64,000 nucleotides of DNA, from the NCBI GenBank assembly GCA_913055735.1, contig CAJXKD010000001.1:1584281-1648280 (forward strand), given 5' to 3'. A program made the translations under genes and the position numbers. The notes beneath the pieces are model-generated. The model saw nothing but the letters and a program-made list of their open reading frames with translations, was not told where the DNA came from and made no database searches. The DNA comes from an uncultured Rhodospirillales bacterium. GTDB taxonomy: Bacteria > Pseudomonadota > Alphaproteobacteria > Rhodospirillales > UBA2165. Shown here in pieces: positions 17,321 to 26,321 of the stretch (positions within the stretch are counted from its first letter, which is position 1; each line of letters begins with the position of its first letter).

Positions 17321-17925
17321 TGCGACCGTCTCCGGCTGATGTTCAGGAGGGGTAGCGTCAGGACATGTTCGTGACGAAGCGTATCCGCCGCGATTTCATA
17401 GACTGTCTGGGAATTGTTCAGATCGGTAATCAGAACGGCTTCAGAAGGAGCAATGTCCTCAATTGAACGTACGACCGGGATACCAGCGTATTCGGTGCGC
17501 GTGCCGTTGACGTCTATAATGGACGTCAACTCGACATCGGAGTCGGTCGCGCATAAAACGGCGATCTCCGCAAGCTCGCTCATGCCGTATAGGGCGATGC
17601 GTTTTTGGCCGCGTCGGACGCAGTCTTCGAAGATATCTTCGATCTCGCGCCGCGCAAGGATAAAGAACTTAAAGCCTTGGGACAGGTATTCGGCCGTCAA
17701 ACGGCTTTTTTCAGCGAGGCCTTTCGGGGTCAGGTAGTAGGCATACCGATTGCGTGGGACTTGCTGGATTTTAACGTATCCTTTCCGTACACACCGCTTG
17801 AGGTAAGTGTTAACCAAACCTAAAGCGACGCCCAGTTCGGTGGCGACCGAACGTTGGGTAATCGCCTCGTTCTCGGAAATAGCGTTCAGCACGCCGAGCG
17901 TTATTTTTGAATCTTCATCTGCCAT
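17317..17925 (-). CDS. Winged-helix regulator with C-terminal Rossmann-like domain
   Basis: A 202-aa protein. Residues 1-75 form a MarR-like winged helix (ITQRSVATELGVALGLVNTYLKRCVRKGYV, then the wing RNRYAYYLTPKG) like EPS-associated wHTH regulators. A helical linker (residues 85-105) leads to a Rossmann-like domain starting KRIALYGMSELAEIAVL, then IPVVRSIEDI and AVLITDL. That C-terminal part resembles the N-terminal domain of the PglD-like gene in this locus, suggesting sugar-nucleotide sensing (inference). Three palindromes lie upstream of its start, pointing to autoregulation. Confidence 0.83.
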   Translation of the reverse strand: MADEDSKITLGVLNAISENEAITQRSVATELGVALGLVNTYLKRCVRKGYVKIQQVPRNRYAYYLTPKGLAEKSRLTAEYLSQGFKFFILARREIEDIFEDCVRRGQKRIALYGMSELAEIAVLCATDSDVELTSIIDVNGTRTEYAGIPVVRSIEDIAPSEAVLITDLNNSQTVYEIAADTLRHEHVLTLPLLNISRRRSQ

Positions 17926-17999
17926 GTCTCAGGCCATGCGCCGTCGATTGTTCGGTTTTCTTAAGCAAATCCCCGGCGTGGCGTCATGAAGACCCACGC

Positions 18000-18061
18000 G
18001 TTCATAGGATGAACATAGTATGTTCACAGTGTGAACGTCAATAGGCGTTCACACTGTGAAC
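18000..18061. promoter_or_regulatory. Three 15-bp palindromic operators, consensus GTTCA-N5-TGAAC
   Basis: Three sites share perfect GTTCA/TGAAC half-sites: 18000-18014 (spacer taggat region), 18022-18036 (GTTCACAGTGTGAAC) and 18047-18061 (GTTCACACTGTGAAC). Centres are 22 and 25 bp apart. The second and third together form a perfect 17-bp inverted repeat (18021-18037 with 18046-18062). They lie 75-136 bp upstream of the wHTH regulator start and just downstream of the polymerase-like gene. The most likely ligand is that regulator. The arrangement fits cooperative autoregulation of the operon head. Confidence 0.82.
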
Positions 18062-18072
18062 AGGAATTTTCA

Positions 18073-19605
18073 TTAAATTTCAGAGGGTAAAGTCTGTCGA
18101 GGCAGGAGCCTAGAGAGGATGGGCGGGCCAAATCGGAAAATGACATAGAGCGCAACGAAAAGCGGCAATAATGAACCAGTCATCACGGAAAAGTTGGATT
18201 CCTGGTTTCCGAGCCGGAAAAATATCGTCAGGCCGATAAGGAATTCGACGTCGCTTGCCTTATGAGAGTTGAACACCCGATCGAGAAACGCAAAAAATAG
18301 GCCGAAAAGTGCCATCCCGATGGGTATGCCCACAGGCCCGAAATTAGCGAGTAACTCAAGGATCCACGGCATGTTGAACGACGTTCGGCCGCTTTCTTGT
18401 ACCGTTAAGCGATAGCGATAGCCAAACGCTGCGCCGGTACGTTCCTCCGGTTTGGCCGGATAAATGGCGCGCGGAATGAACGAGGTGAGCAGCGGCCGGT
18501 AGGTCTCTCCGCCCCAATACGGGATCGGATCCGGGCTCTGCTCGTACACATGCTGGAACATCCAGATATGCCCCATGCGATGGATTAAAATCGAAATCCG
18601 GGGATCATATTCGTAGGCGTTGCCGGGAAGGTTTGCCAGGGGGGTATTTGTTACATCGACTTTTACGCGTTCAATATGGTCGAACTGGGTGATCAGCTTG
18701 CTGATATGCTGGCCGGCGGCCGCCAATTTGTCCATTGCCGTATCCCCCTGTGGGCGCGCTAGATTCGTGACGTTGTAGAGGAGAGCGCCGACAATCCCAG
18801 CGGCGATGAGAACCGAAATGGCTTTGAACTGCCGCTCGCGCCACAAAACAAAGGTGAAAAACAATGGTAGTAACAGGGGGTTGGTGACGGTCATGTCTGC
18901 GATCCGCCACCAGATATCCAAGGGAAGGCAAATAGTGAGAACCAACAATCCCTGCCATAGTGGTAGACGCCCGGCTCGCCACTGCAAATAAAATCCACCG
19001 AGTGCGAGGTATCCGACCGGATCCAATAGCTGTCCGATGGAGGGAAGACTTTGCACGAAGGTGCTGTAGCGGTAGGCGAGGCTTGAAACCATCAGTGCCC
19101 AGAAGATTAGGTTCAACGTGTTTGCGGTGTTTTCCGCTTTCGGCAGTCTGAAGCGGGGCATACGTGTCAAAACCGTCAAACGGGCCAAATAAAACGCCCC
19201 CACCAAGGACGCGACGCCGAGCGCGATAAGCCAAATAATCTCAGGGCTCATGGCATCAAGAGCGACACGCGAATAGATAACGACCTTGCCTTGAGCTTGG
19301 TATGTCAAAGGCCCGGCAAAGCCTATCACGCCGAAAAAAAGCAAGTAGTAGAAGGCCGCATAGGGCAGGAGCGGAACGGCACCACCGGCGACGCCCTGGA
19401 GATACAGGAGGCCCGGTAACGCGGCAATCCAGATGATCGCGAGCCCGCCGGCGGCGGTCGCCGGGGGAAGTGTTCCCGCGAGCGCAAGCGCAACGCTCAA
19501 TGTGATCAAGATGACCAGGGCAACGATGACCGAGCCTCGCAACGGCCAAAGGCGGCTCGGCATCGAAAAACGGCCAATGGGATTGCCAGTTGGATCAGGT
19601 GTCAT
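18073..19605 (-). CDS. Polytopic membrane protein, oligosaccharide-repeat polymerase-like (Wzy-like)
   Basis: About 510 aa from ATG 19605; a longer frame opens at 19746 but would overlap the heparinase gene by 100 bp. At least ten hydrophobic segments are visible, for example VIVALVILITLSVALALAG, AAFYYLLFFGVIGFAG, IIWLIALGVASLVGAFYL and a C-terminal SLLPLFVALYVIFRFG. A large periplasmic loop lies around residues 290-400. Length, topology and position between heparinase and regulator fit an O-antigen/EPS polymerase. No catalytic signature is certain, so ligase or flippase is possible. Confidence 0.68.
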   Translation of the reverse strand: MTPDPTGNPIGRFSMPSRLWPLRGSVIVALVILITLSVALALAGTLPPATAAGGLAIIWIAALPGLLYLQGVAGGAVPLLPYAAFYYLLFFGVIGFAGPLTYQAQGKVVIYSRVALDAMSPEIIWLIALGVASLVGAFYLARLTVLTRMPRFRLPKAENTANTLNLIFWALMVSSLAYRYSTFVQSLPSIGQLLDPVGYLALGGFYLQWRAGRLPLWQGLLVLTICLPLDIWWRIADMTVTNPLLLPLFFTFVLWRERQFKAISVLIAAGIVGALLYNVTNLARPQGDTAMDKLAAAGQHISKLITQFDHIERVKVDVTNTPLANLPGNAYEYDPRISILIHRMGHIWMFQHVYEQSPDPIPYWGGETYRPLLTSFIPRAIYPAKPEERTGAAFGYRYRLTVQESGRTSFNMPWILELLANFGPVGIPIGMALFGLFFAFLDRVFNSHKASDVEFLIGLTIFFRLGNQESNFSVMTGSLLPLFVALYVIFRFGPPILSRLLPRQTLPSEI

Positions 19606-19645
19606 GGTTGGATCAAGGGGCCGGACAGAGGATTGGTTTGAACGT

Positions 19646-21295
19646 TTATCCCTCAATTCGAGAAAGTTTCCAACAGAGTGTTGCGCCGGCGCCTTCGAGG
19701 TCGCCTTCGACGACAATCTGTAGACATCGCCGGGCGTTTCGCCCATTTCCGAAATAGACGCTGTCTTCGAGGGTCAGGGTTTCGCCATCCGTTGTAAAGA
19801 CCCAACCGCTTCGGCGGAGTTTAAGAAGAACAGCCCGTCCGTCATGAATGACGGAAGCATGAACATCGGGGTGTAGGTGAAAGCGGGCGACGAACACCTG
19901 CCCGCCGCTGCCGATCAAACTATCTTCGCCCCGCACTTCGTGGCCGTCCGGCGCCAACATTAGGAGCCGGCGATGGGTCAATCCAAATGGTGTGGCATAT
20001 CCGTCATGTGAGGCATCGATAATGACGCTGCCTTCGATCTCACGACGGCTGGCGGAAACGACCGAGGGTCGTCTGCTAAACCCGCCCGATTCAGTCAACT
20101 CGCTTGAGTTGACGTTGTCGACGGTAACCGTCGAATGGGCCGCAGTCGAACGCAGCGCGCTGCGCCACTTTGTGTCGTCGCGGCGGTTTGCTCCGCAATT
20201 GACGAGCAATCGTTCTTTCCCGACGCTCATTTCAAAGGAGAGTGTTCCTGCGTGCGCCCATTGGTTGGCGGTCCGGTCCGGCGGTATGCCAGCGTCGATA
20301 ATGAGAATCGTCCGCGCTGCCGACAAGCGGAAAAACCCGGAGCTTGTCGGTCGTTCCGTCGGCTGGCCACGGACCTTGCTACGGGTCAAGACCAGGTCGA
20401 GCAGGGAGGCCGAGTCCGCGGTGCTCCCGTTGAACAATGCCAAGCCACCGTCCCCATGCCGGAAGGATCGAAGCCTGCGTGCCAAACGTTCGACGGCCGC
20501 CGTCAGCCAGTCGGGTATTTCTACCTTGGCCGCATCAAAAGTATCGCGCACGACAATAAGATCACCAAGAACGCGGGCGTGCGTCTCAGGTGATCGCGAA
20601 AAGTGGCATCCATCTTGGGGGACTTGCTGGCCGACCTCCTCGGCCAAAATCGACAGGGCCAACGCCAAATATTTATCGCCGTTCGAGAGGGACAATCCCG
20701 CCAATACGAACCCTTTTAGGGCGGTGATCCGATCGGCGCCCGAGACCATGGAAATGCACGGCCGGCCCATGTGCTTTACTTGTCGGCCGACGGAGGCGAG
20801 GAACGCAGGCTCAAATTCCGAATTAGCGCCGGCGCTCATAAAACCGAAATGCGTCAACCAGTTCGTCAGGCGTTCGCCCAAGACGTCAGGACGCCAACTC
20901 TGTTGGTGCCATCGGTGATTTGCGGCAATCCAAGCGGCGATCATGTTGCGTGCAAAGGCACGCGCCTCGTCGCTGCCGACCGCCCGAAGATGCCGAAGCC
21001 ATGAAAAATCATTCAGATAGGTCGATGCCTTGTGACTGAAGGACAGAGGTGCGTCACCGAAGCTTTCCGAGCAGACAATATGTCCACCGACCGAATGGCG
21101 CCCCGACAAAATTTCAGTGCCGATGCCGGGGTCGCCCTGCAGGAGGTCGATTGGCGTGCCCAACAGCCGTTTGGGCGTCGTGCCTGACAGGATAAATTTA
21201 TACGCGGGGCTGCGGTAAAATAACCGCCGGGTCCAATTGACCAGGCCCGTTTCCATCTCGCTCTCGCCTGATGCGGCCCAAAGGTTATTGTTCAC
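19646..21295 (-). CDS. Heparinase II/III-like protein
   Basis: A 549-aa protein from GTG 21295 with CAGGAGCGCG immediately upstream. The N-terminal half is the alpha/alpha toroid of heparinase II/III-like proteins (YLNDFSWLRHLRAV, AWIAANHRWHQQSWRPDVLGERL). The C-terminal half is a beta-sandwich with LLVNCGANRR, HSTVTVDNVNSSEL and RRLLMLAPDGHEVRGEDSL. Relatives are polysaccharide lyases or proteins needed for EPS assembly. No clear signal peptide is visible. It sits between a carbamoyltransferase and the polymerase-like gene. Confidence 0.85.
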   Translation of the reverse strand: MNNNLWAASGESEMETGLVNWTRRLFYRSPAYKFILSGTTPKRLLGTPIDLLQGDPGIGTEILSGRHSVGGHIVCSESFGDAPLSFSHKASTYLNDFSWLRHLRAVGSDEARAFARNMIAAWIAANHRWHQQSWRPDVLGERLTNWLTHFGFMSAGANSEFEPAFLASVGRQVKHMGRPCISMVSGADRITALKGFVLAGLSLSNGDKYLALALSILAEEVGQQVPQDGCHFSRSPETHARVLGDLIVVRDTFDAAKVEIPDWLTAAVERLARRLRSFRHGDGGLALFNGSTADSASLLDLVLTRSKVRGQPTERPTSSGFFRLSAARTILIIDAGIPPDRTANQWAHAGTLSFEMSVGKERLLVNCGANRRDDTKWRSALRSTAAHSTVTVDNVNSSELTESGGFSRRPSVVSASRREIEGSVIIDASHDGYATPFGLTHRRLLMLAPDGHEVRGEDSLIGSGGQVFVARFHLHPDVHASVIHDGRAVLLKLRRSGWVFTTDGETLTLEDSVYFGNGRNARRCLQIVVEGDLEGAGATLCWKLSRIEG

Positions 21296-21334
21296 CGCGC
21301 TCCTGCCAATCCCGTTTAAGCGGCAATAGGGGGC

Positions 21335-23182
21335 CTAATCCAGATCGAAGGCGTTTTTGTAATCGAGTTTCAATGCCGGGTCCTGATCTTCTTTTTTGAG
21401 AATCAGGTTGCCAATCGAAAGGATGTCCAACTCCGTTCCCATGAAACACCGAAAGGCATCTTCCGGCGTGCAAACAATGGGTTCGCCGCGCACGTTGAAA
21501 CTCGTATTCGCCAAGACGGGGCAGCCGGTGAGTTCTTTGAATTTTGAGAGCAACGCGTGATACCGGGGATTGGATTGGCCGTCCACCGTTTGGATACGGG
21601 CCGAATAGTCCACATGGGTCACGGCCGGGATCTCGGAGCGGACGATATTTAGCTTGTCGATACCGAAGAGTGATTTTTCGGTGTCGCTCATTTCTCGCCG
21701 GCGTGAGGCGGCAACGTCCGAAACGATCAGCATGTAGGGGCTATCGCTGTCGAGGTCGAACCAATCCGAAACATCTTCGCGTAAAACCGAGGGCGCGAAT
21801 GGCCGGAAGGATTCCCGGTATTTGATTTTCAAGTTCAATGTCTTTTGCATTTCGGGCGACCGCGCATCGCCCAGGACAGACCGGCTGCCCAGCGCACGCG
21901 GTCCGAACTCCATGCGGCCCTGGAACCAGCCGACCGCTTTGCCGTCGGCAAGAGCCTGTGCTGTCTCGTTAATAAGTTCTCCGTCCTCGAGACGGGTAAA
22001 CTTTGCCCCCGCGCTAGAAAGGCGTTCGGCGATCTCGTCGTCGGTAAAGGACGGCCCCAAGTAGCTACCCTGCATGGCGTCGTGCAGCGCGTTGGTTGAA
22101 CCGTTCAAAACCCGTGGCTTCCCTTGGAAATGGTAGTAGGCGCACAAGGCGGCGCCGAGTGATCCGCCCGCATCGCCCGCCGCCGGCTGCACCCAGATAT
22201 TGTCGAACCGGCCGTCCTTAAGGACCTTACCGTTGGCAACGCAATTAAGCGCGACGCCGCCGGCGAGACACAGATTGCGCGAGCCGTTCTCTTTGGCGAG
22301 GCCGCGCGTCAGCTTGAGAACGATTTCCTCGGTAACGGCCTGAACCGAGGCTGCTAAATCCATTTCCCGTTGGGTGAGCAATGTTTCCGGGTCGCGGGCG
22401 GGGGCACCGAACAACGCGTCGAATTTCTTGTTGGTCATTCGAAGGCCGGTGCAATAGTCAAAGTAGGATTGATCGAGCCGGAAAGTGCCGTCCTCCTTCA
22501 CATCGATCAGATTGTCGAGCATGAGTTGCGCGTATTTGGGCTCACCATAAGGTGCCAGCCCCATGACTTTGTACTCGCCGGAGTTCACCTTGAAGCCGGT
22601 GTAATAGGTCAACGCGGAATAAAGCAATCCGAGCGAATGAGGAAAATGAATTTCCTTGGTGACTTCCAGGTGGTTGCCTCGGCCCATTGCCACCGAGGTG
22701 GTTGCCCATTCACCGACGCCGTCCATGGTCAGCACCACCGCGTCCTCGAACGGCGACGGATAAAATGCACTGGCGGCATGACTTTGGTGATGCTCGGCAA
22801 ATAAAAGTTTTTTTTGCCAGTCGAATTCGGAGTCATAGGTTTTGAACTCCTTCCGCAGCATATCCTTTTGGAACAGCTTCTCTCGGAGCCACACGGGCAT
22901 CGCGGTTTTGAAAGAGCTGAAACCTTTAGGCGCGAAGGAGAGATAGGTTTCGAGCAGCCGCTCGAACTTCAGAAACGGCTTGTCATAAAACGCGACAAAA
23001 TCAATATCACTTAGCCCAATACCTGCTTCGGCCAGGCAGTAGTCGACGGCATGACGTGGAAAATCGGCATCGTGTTTCTTGCGGGTGAAGCGTTCTTCTT
23101 GTGCGGCGGCGATGATCGTTCCGTCTTCAATCAACGCTGCCGCGCTATCGTGGTAGAAGGCAGAAATCCCAAGAATGCGCAC
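21335..23182 (-). CDS. NodU/CmcH-family O-carbamoyltransferase (SxtI-like)
   Basis: A 615-aa protein with the Kae1-like N-terminal domain (MRILGISAFYHDSAAALI, EERFTRKKHD, the metal-site histidines in EHHQSHAASAF) and the C-terminal YrdC-like carbamoyl-transfer domain (WFQGRMEFGPRALGSRS, NTSFNVRGEPIV). It transfers a carbamoyl group from carbamoyl phosphate via carbamoyl-AMP to a hydroxyl, here probably on a sugar. It follows the DUF5989 and SxtJ-like genes, the same association known from saxitoxin and other carbamoylation clusters. Confidence 0.92.
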   Translation of the reverse strand: MRILGISAFYHDSAAALIEDGTIIAAAQEERFTRKKHDADFPRHAVDYCLAEAGIGLSDIDFVAFYDKPFLKFERLLETYLSFAPKGFSSFKTAMPVWLREKLFQKDMLRKEFKTYDSEFDWQKKLLFAEHHQSHAASAFYPSPFEDAVVLTMDGVGEWATTSVAMGRGNHLEVTKEIHFPHSLGLLYSALTYYTGFKVNSGEYKVMGLAPYGEPKYAQLMLDNLIDVKEDGTFRLDQSYFDYCTGLRMTNKKFDALFGAPARDPETLLTQREMDLAASVQAVTEEIVLKLTRGLAKENGSRNLCLAGGVALNCVANGKVLKDGRFDNIWVQPAAGDAGGSLGAALCAYYHFQGKPRVLNGSTNALHDAMQGSYLGPSFTDDEIAERLSSAGAKFTRLEDGELINETAQALADGKAVGWFQGRMEFGPRALGSRSVLGDARSPEMQKTLNLKIKYRESFRPFAPSVLREDVSDWFDLDSDSPYMLIVSDVAASRRREMSDTEKSLFGIDKLNIVRSEIPAVTHVDYSARIQTVDGQSNPRYHALLSKFKELTGCPVLANTSFNVRGEPIVCTPEDAFRCFMGTELDILSIGNLILKKEDQDPALKLDYKNAFDLD

Positions 23183-23192
23183 GGCGCGTTCC

Positions 23193-23342
23193 CTAGAAGA
23201 TGGTGTAAATGAAGGGCGCGACCGCCGAGCCTTGGCTTAAGACAACCAGGCCGCCGAATACGGCGCTCAGAATCAATACCGGCAACAGCCAGTATTTTTT
23301 TCGGATCCGTAAAAATGACCAAAGTTCGAGAAGGAAGCTCAT
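23193..23342 (-). CDS. 49-aa DUF5989/SxtK-like membrane protein
   Basis: Translated directly from the sequence: ATG at 23340-23342, stop TAG at 23193-23195, 49 residues. It starts MSFLLELWSFLRIRKKYWLL, followed by one hydrophobic helix (PVLILSAVFGGLVVLS) and ends GSAVAPFIYTIF. This matches the short DUF5989 proteins found next to carbamoyltransferases (SxtK in saxitoxin clusters). It lies 10 bp before the carbamoyltransferase start and 26 bp after SxtJ, so all three are one transcript. Function is unknown; it probably anchors the enzyme to the membrane (inference). Confidence 0.85.
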   Translation of the reverse strand: MSFLLELWSFLRIRKKYWLLPVLILSAVFGGLVVLSQGSAVAPFIYTIF

Positions 23343-23368
23343 AAAAAAACCCTAAAATTGCACTCTAA

Positions 23369-23803
23369 TCAGAATTGCCTGGGCATACTATCGGGGCTGG
23401 GGCCCGGCGGTTGCCGTTCAATCCAATAGCTGTCTCGCTCTGCCTCAAACACCAGTGGCAGGGGCCGCTTTCCCAATAGGCGCATTAACAGGCCGGTGGG
23501 GACGATGGCGCCATAGAACAGTAGCGCCATGATCACCGGCGTGGTGATCTTGTGCAGAAGCTGGCCGAAGGCGAACCATACCCTATTGAGCGGTTTAAGG
23601 GCGGCTGGATACACGAAGGAAATTGCCGCAAGCACAGCGGCCACGCCGATGGACCACCACCGGATTGCCTCGCCATCCAGGAGCGGCCAAAACGCGACGA
23701 TCAAAAACACGGCTGTAAAAACCAGCCCGAAAGACCGTTCCGATCCTACCTTGACGTCATCCGTGCGCGTCAGATTTTCATGGAATCCGTGGGAGTTTGC
23801 CAT
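23369..23803 (-). CDS. SxtJ-family membrane protein
   Basis: A 144-aa protein with three or four hydrophobic helices (FGLVFTAVFLIVAFWPL, WWSIGVAAVLAAISFVYP, KITTPVIMALLFYGAIVPTGLLM) and a polar C-terminus with RDSYWIERQPPGP. The pattern and position fit the SxtJ family, which co-occurs with DUF5989 and O-carbamoyltransferases. It is the first gene of the carbamoylation triad and lies 77 bp downstream of rsmB on the same strand. Its biochemical role is not known. Confidence 0.8.
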   Translation of the reverse strand: MANSHGFHENLTRTDDVKVGSERSFGLVFTAVFLIVAFWPLLDGEAIRWWSIGVAAVLAAISFVYPAALKPLNRVWFAFGQLLHKITTPVIMALLFYGAIVPTGLLMRLLGKRPLPLVFEAERDSYWIERQPPGPSPDSMPRQF

Positions 23804-23880
23804 AGCCCTTTCTTTATTTGTACCGGACCCTTGTAGCGCCGATGAATCAAAGGGTAAAGCGGCTTCGGCCTCATTCGCAT

Positions 23881-25152
23881 TCAGGATCGTTTGAGGCGTA
23901 CGGCATAAAAACCGTCCATCCCGCCAAGGTTCGCCAAATGGCAGGGAAGGGTTCTGAGTTCGCCCGTGTCCGTTATCAGTTCCGATATCCCGCCGATCTC
24001 TTCAGGAGCGATCGGGTCGCGCTCAATGTCGGCGTTCGCCGCAAGGAAGTCTGCGGCCAGGCCTTCGCCTTCGCGCGGATCGAGCGAGCAGGTGGCAAAG
24101 ACGATCCGCCCGCCGGGCCGGACCATCTGGATGGCGCGGGTGAGGATTTGCCGCTGGGTTTCGGCGGCGGCGAGGACGTCCGCATCGGACTTGGTCCATG
24201 GAATGTCGGGATGGCGGCGGATGGTGCCGGTGGCGCTGCAAGGCGCATCGACCAAAATGGCGTCGGCGGGGGCGTCGGGCATCCAGTCAAGGGCGTCGGC
24301 GCAGATGACCTCGGCGGAAAGCTTCAGCCGCGCCAGGTTTTCTTTCACAAGTTTCAGGCGCTTCTCCGACCGGTCGACGGCAATGACATGTGCGCCGCCG
24401 CCGGCGAGTTGAGCGGTCTTACCGCCGGGCGCCGCACACAGATCGATCACGGTTTCCCCCGGGTTTACGTTCAGAAGTTTGGCGGGCAGCGCGGCCGCCC
24501 CATCCTGCACCCACCAAGCGCCCTCCGCGAACCCGGGGAGATCGGTAACTGTACTGGCGCCCGCAAGGCGTATACCGCCCGTCGGCAGAACGATGCCGCC
24601 GAGTTTCTCCGCCCATGCAGCGGTCTCGGTTTTAACGGTGAGGTCCAGGGGCGGCTCGCCAAGATGCGCCTCGGCAATGTGTCGGCAGGTTTCCTCCCCA
24701 TAAGCGGCCGACCACACACGCCACAGCCAATCGGGGGTGTTGAGACGGGCGGCGTCGACGTCGCCGAGGTCATTCTTTTCCCGAACGGCGCGGCGCAACA
24801 GGGCATTGACCAGGCCGGTGAAAGCACCCCGCCGGATCGGGCGGGCGAGCATCACGCTCGTATCGACCGCCGCATGGGGCGGGGTGTCGAGAAACAGGAT
24901 CTGGCAAAGGCCGAGACGCAGAATATGGCGGATCGTCGCCGCCTTGGCCGGCAGCGGCCGGTCGAGATAGCCATCAAGACGGGCGTCGATCTCACCCAAC
25001 CGGCGCAGGGTAACCGTGATCAGCCGCCGGGCGAACGCGCGGTCGCGTGCTTCCAAGCCGCCGAAGCGCTTGCTGGCCGCGAGCGCGTCGTCGAGCGACT
25101 GCGTGCGGTCGAGGATATGCGACAAGATATCGAGCGATGCTTTGCGGGGCAT
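23881..25152 (-). CDS. rsmB: 16S rRNA (cytosine-967-C5)-methyltransferase RsmB
   Basis: About 423 aa from ATG 25152, preceded by GGGAG; an upstream frame to 25332 lacks similarity. The N-terminal NusB-like RNA-binding domain spans residues 1-135. The methyltransferase domain has motif I VIDLCAAPGGKTAQLA, the DAPCSATGTIRRHPD segment and the catalytic cysteine in FATCSLDPREGE. It methylates C967 of 16S rRNA. The polysaccharide locus begins just downstream. Confidence 0.93.
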   Translation of the reverse strand: MPRKASLDILSHILDRTQSLDDALAASKRFGGLEARDRAFARRLITVTLRRLGEIDARLDGYLDRPLPAKAATIRHILRLGLCQILFLDTPPHAAVDTSVMLARPIRRGAFTGLVNALLRRAVREKNDLGDVDAARLNTPDWLWRVWSAAYGEETCRHIAEAHLGEPPLDLTVKTETAAWAEKLGGIVLPTGGIRLAGASTVTDLPGFAEGAWWVQDGAAALPAKLLNVNPGETVIDLCAAPGGKTAQLAGGGAHVIAVDRSEKRLKLVKENLARLKLSAEVICADALDWMPDAPADAILVDAPCSATGTIRRHPDIPWTKSDADVLAAAETQRQILTRAIQMVRPGGRIVFATCSLDPREGEGLAADFLAANADIERDPIAPEEIGGISELITDTGELRTLPCHLANLGGMDGFYAVRLKRS

Positions 25153-25370
25153 GCGCTCCCATATCAATGAAATCGCCGGACCGCAATGCAGGGGGCATAT
25201 CTCTCGCCGCCAAGGACGTGCGCTCTTTTCACGGAGATACCGGTTTTCAAATCGCTCACGACTAGCTATCCCTTCAATGGCACGGTGTTCGAGTGTACTT
25301 GTCAGTGCCTCTTGGCGGACACCGGGCAACATCGCTGGGCTCTGGAAATCAACGGTTTACCGACAGTTCC

Positions 25371-26321
25371 ATGGATCAGAGAACGAAAAATGCACCTCAA
25401 TCCTCGGGGATAACACGTCGGCTGCTCAGGGCGCTGGGTCATTGCCGTTTCCTGAACCGTGGTGTGCGCGACCGGTGTATCCGCATGTTCTTCCATCCGG
25501 ATCGTGAAGCCCCGCGGGCCTTCGAGGTGCCGATTTTCGGGCTCACCTATACGGGCGATTTTGCCTGCTTTCTTGACTGGGAAGTTTACTTTTACGGCGC
25601 CTACGAACCCGAGGTTCTGGCCGCCATGCAGGCGGTTTTCAGGGCTTTCCCGACAGAAGCCGAGACGGTCACCTTCATCGATATCGGCGCGAACATAGGG
25701 CAGCATTCCCTGTTTGCCGCCAGTGAGGGCGCGCGCGTCGTCGCGTTCGAGCCGTGGGAACCGGTACGCCGTAGTCTCGAAGAAAAAGTTTCCCGCAACG
25801 ATCTGACGCAGGTGAAAGTGCTTCCCGTCGCTCTTGGCGAGACGAACGGTAGAAGCCGTTTCTTTGCGCCCATCGGCAACAATACCGGCACCGGAAGCTT
25901 GATGGACGACTACAATCCCGGCAACAATCGAATCGAGACGGAGGTTGAGATACGCCGCGCGGATGACGTTTTGGCGACACTTTCCCTTCATGCGCCCGTG
26001 CTGATGAAAATCGATGTCGAAGGGGCGGAACGCCAGGTGCTTGCAGGTGCGCCGGATTTCCTGAACCGTATCCGGCCGGTGATCGTGATGGAGATGTCGG
26101 ACCGCACCCGGGACTCGTTTGCCGACGATGCAGATTTGATGTCGCTGCTGCCGCCTGGCTATCGCGTCGACGCGGTGGTCGCCGACGGTTGGGGATATGC
26201 TTTGCGACCGTTTGCGTTGGCCGGGTTTCAGGGCAACGTGCTGATACGTCCGGTTGAGTTGAGTATTGCCGCCCGCGGACGGCTGCAAGCGGCGGTTCGC
26301 GCGGATTTCAGCGCAGCATGA
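25371..26321 (+). CDS. FkbM-family methyltransferase
   Basis: A 316-aa protein from ATG 25371; an earlier ATG at 25293 is in frame but covers the divergent promoter region. The SAM fold is clear: FIDIGANIGQHSLFAASEGARVVAFEP near residue 90, then VALGETNGRS, and the FkbM C-terminal motif LMKIDVEGAERQVLAGA. FkbM enzymes O-methylate sugars and small molecules. It is divergent from rsmB and its 3' end overlaps that of the TauE-like gene by 14 bp. Confidence 0.88.
   Translation: MDQRTKNAPQSSGITRRLLRALGHCRFLNRGVRDRCIRMFFHPDREAPRAFEVPIFGLTYTGDFACFLDWEVYFYGAYEPEVLAAMQAVFRAFPTEAETVTFIDIGANIGQHSLFAASEGARVVAFEPWEPVRRSLEEKVSRNDLTQVKVLPVALGETNGRSRFFAPIGNNTGTGSLMDDYNPGNNRIETEVEIRRADDVLATLSLHAPVLMKIDVEGAERQVLAGAPDFLNRIRPVIVMEMSDRTRDSFADDADLMSLLPPGYRVDAVVADGWGYALRPFALAGFQGNVLIRPVELSIAARGRLQAAVRADFSAA

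Noticed and set aside
18021..18062. The 17-bp inverted repeat as an intrinsic terminator of the polymerase-like gene
   Set aside because: No U-tract on the minus strand, and the repeat is made of two copies of a 15-bp operator that also occurs a third time.
23818..25170. 450-aa plus-strand frame opposite rsmB
   Set aside because: Antisense shadow with Gly/Arg-rich composition; rsmB motifs are unambiguous.
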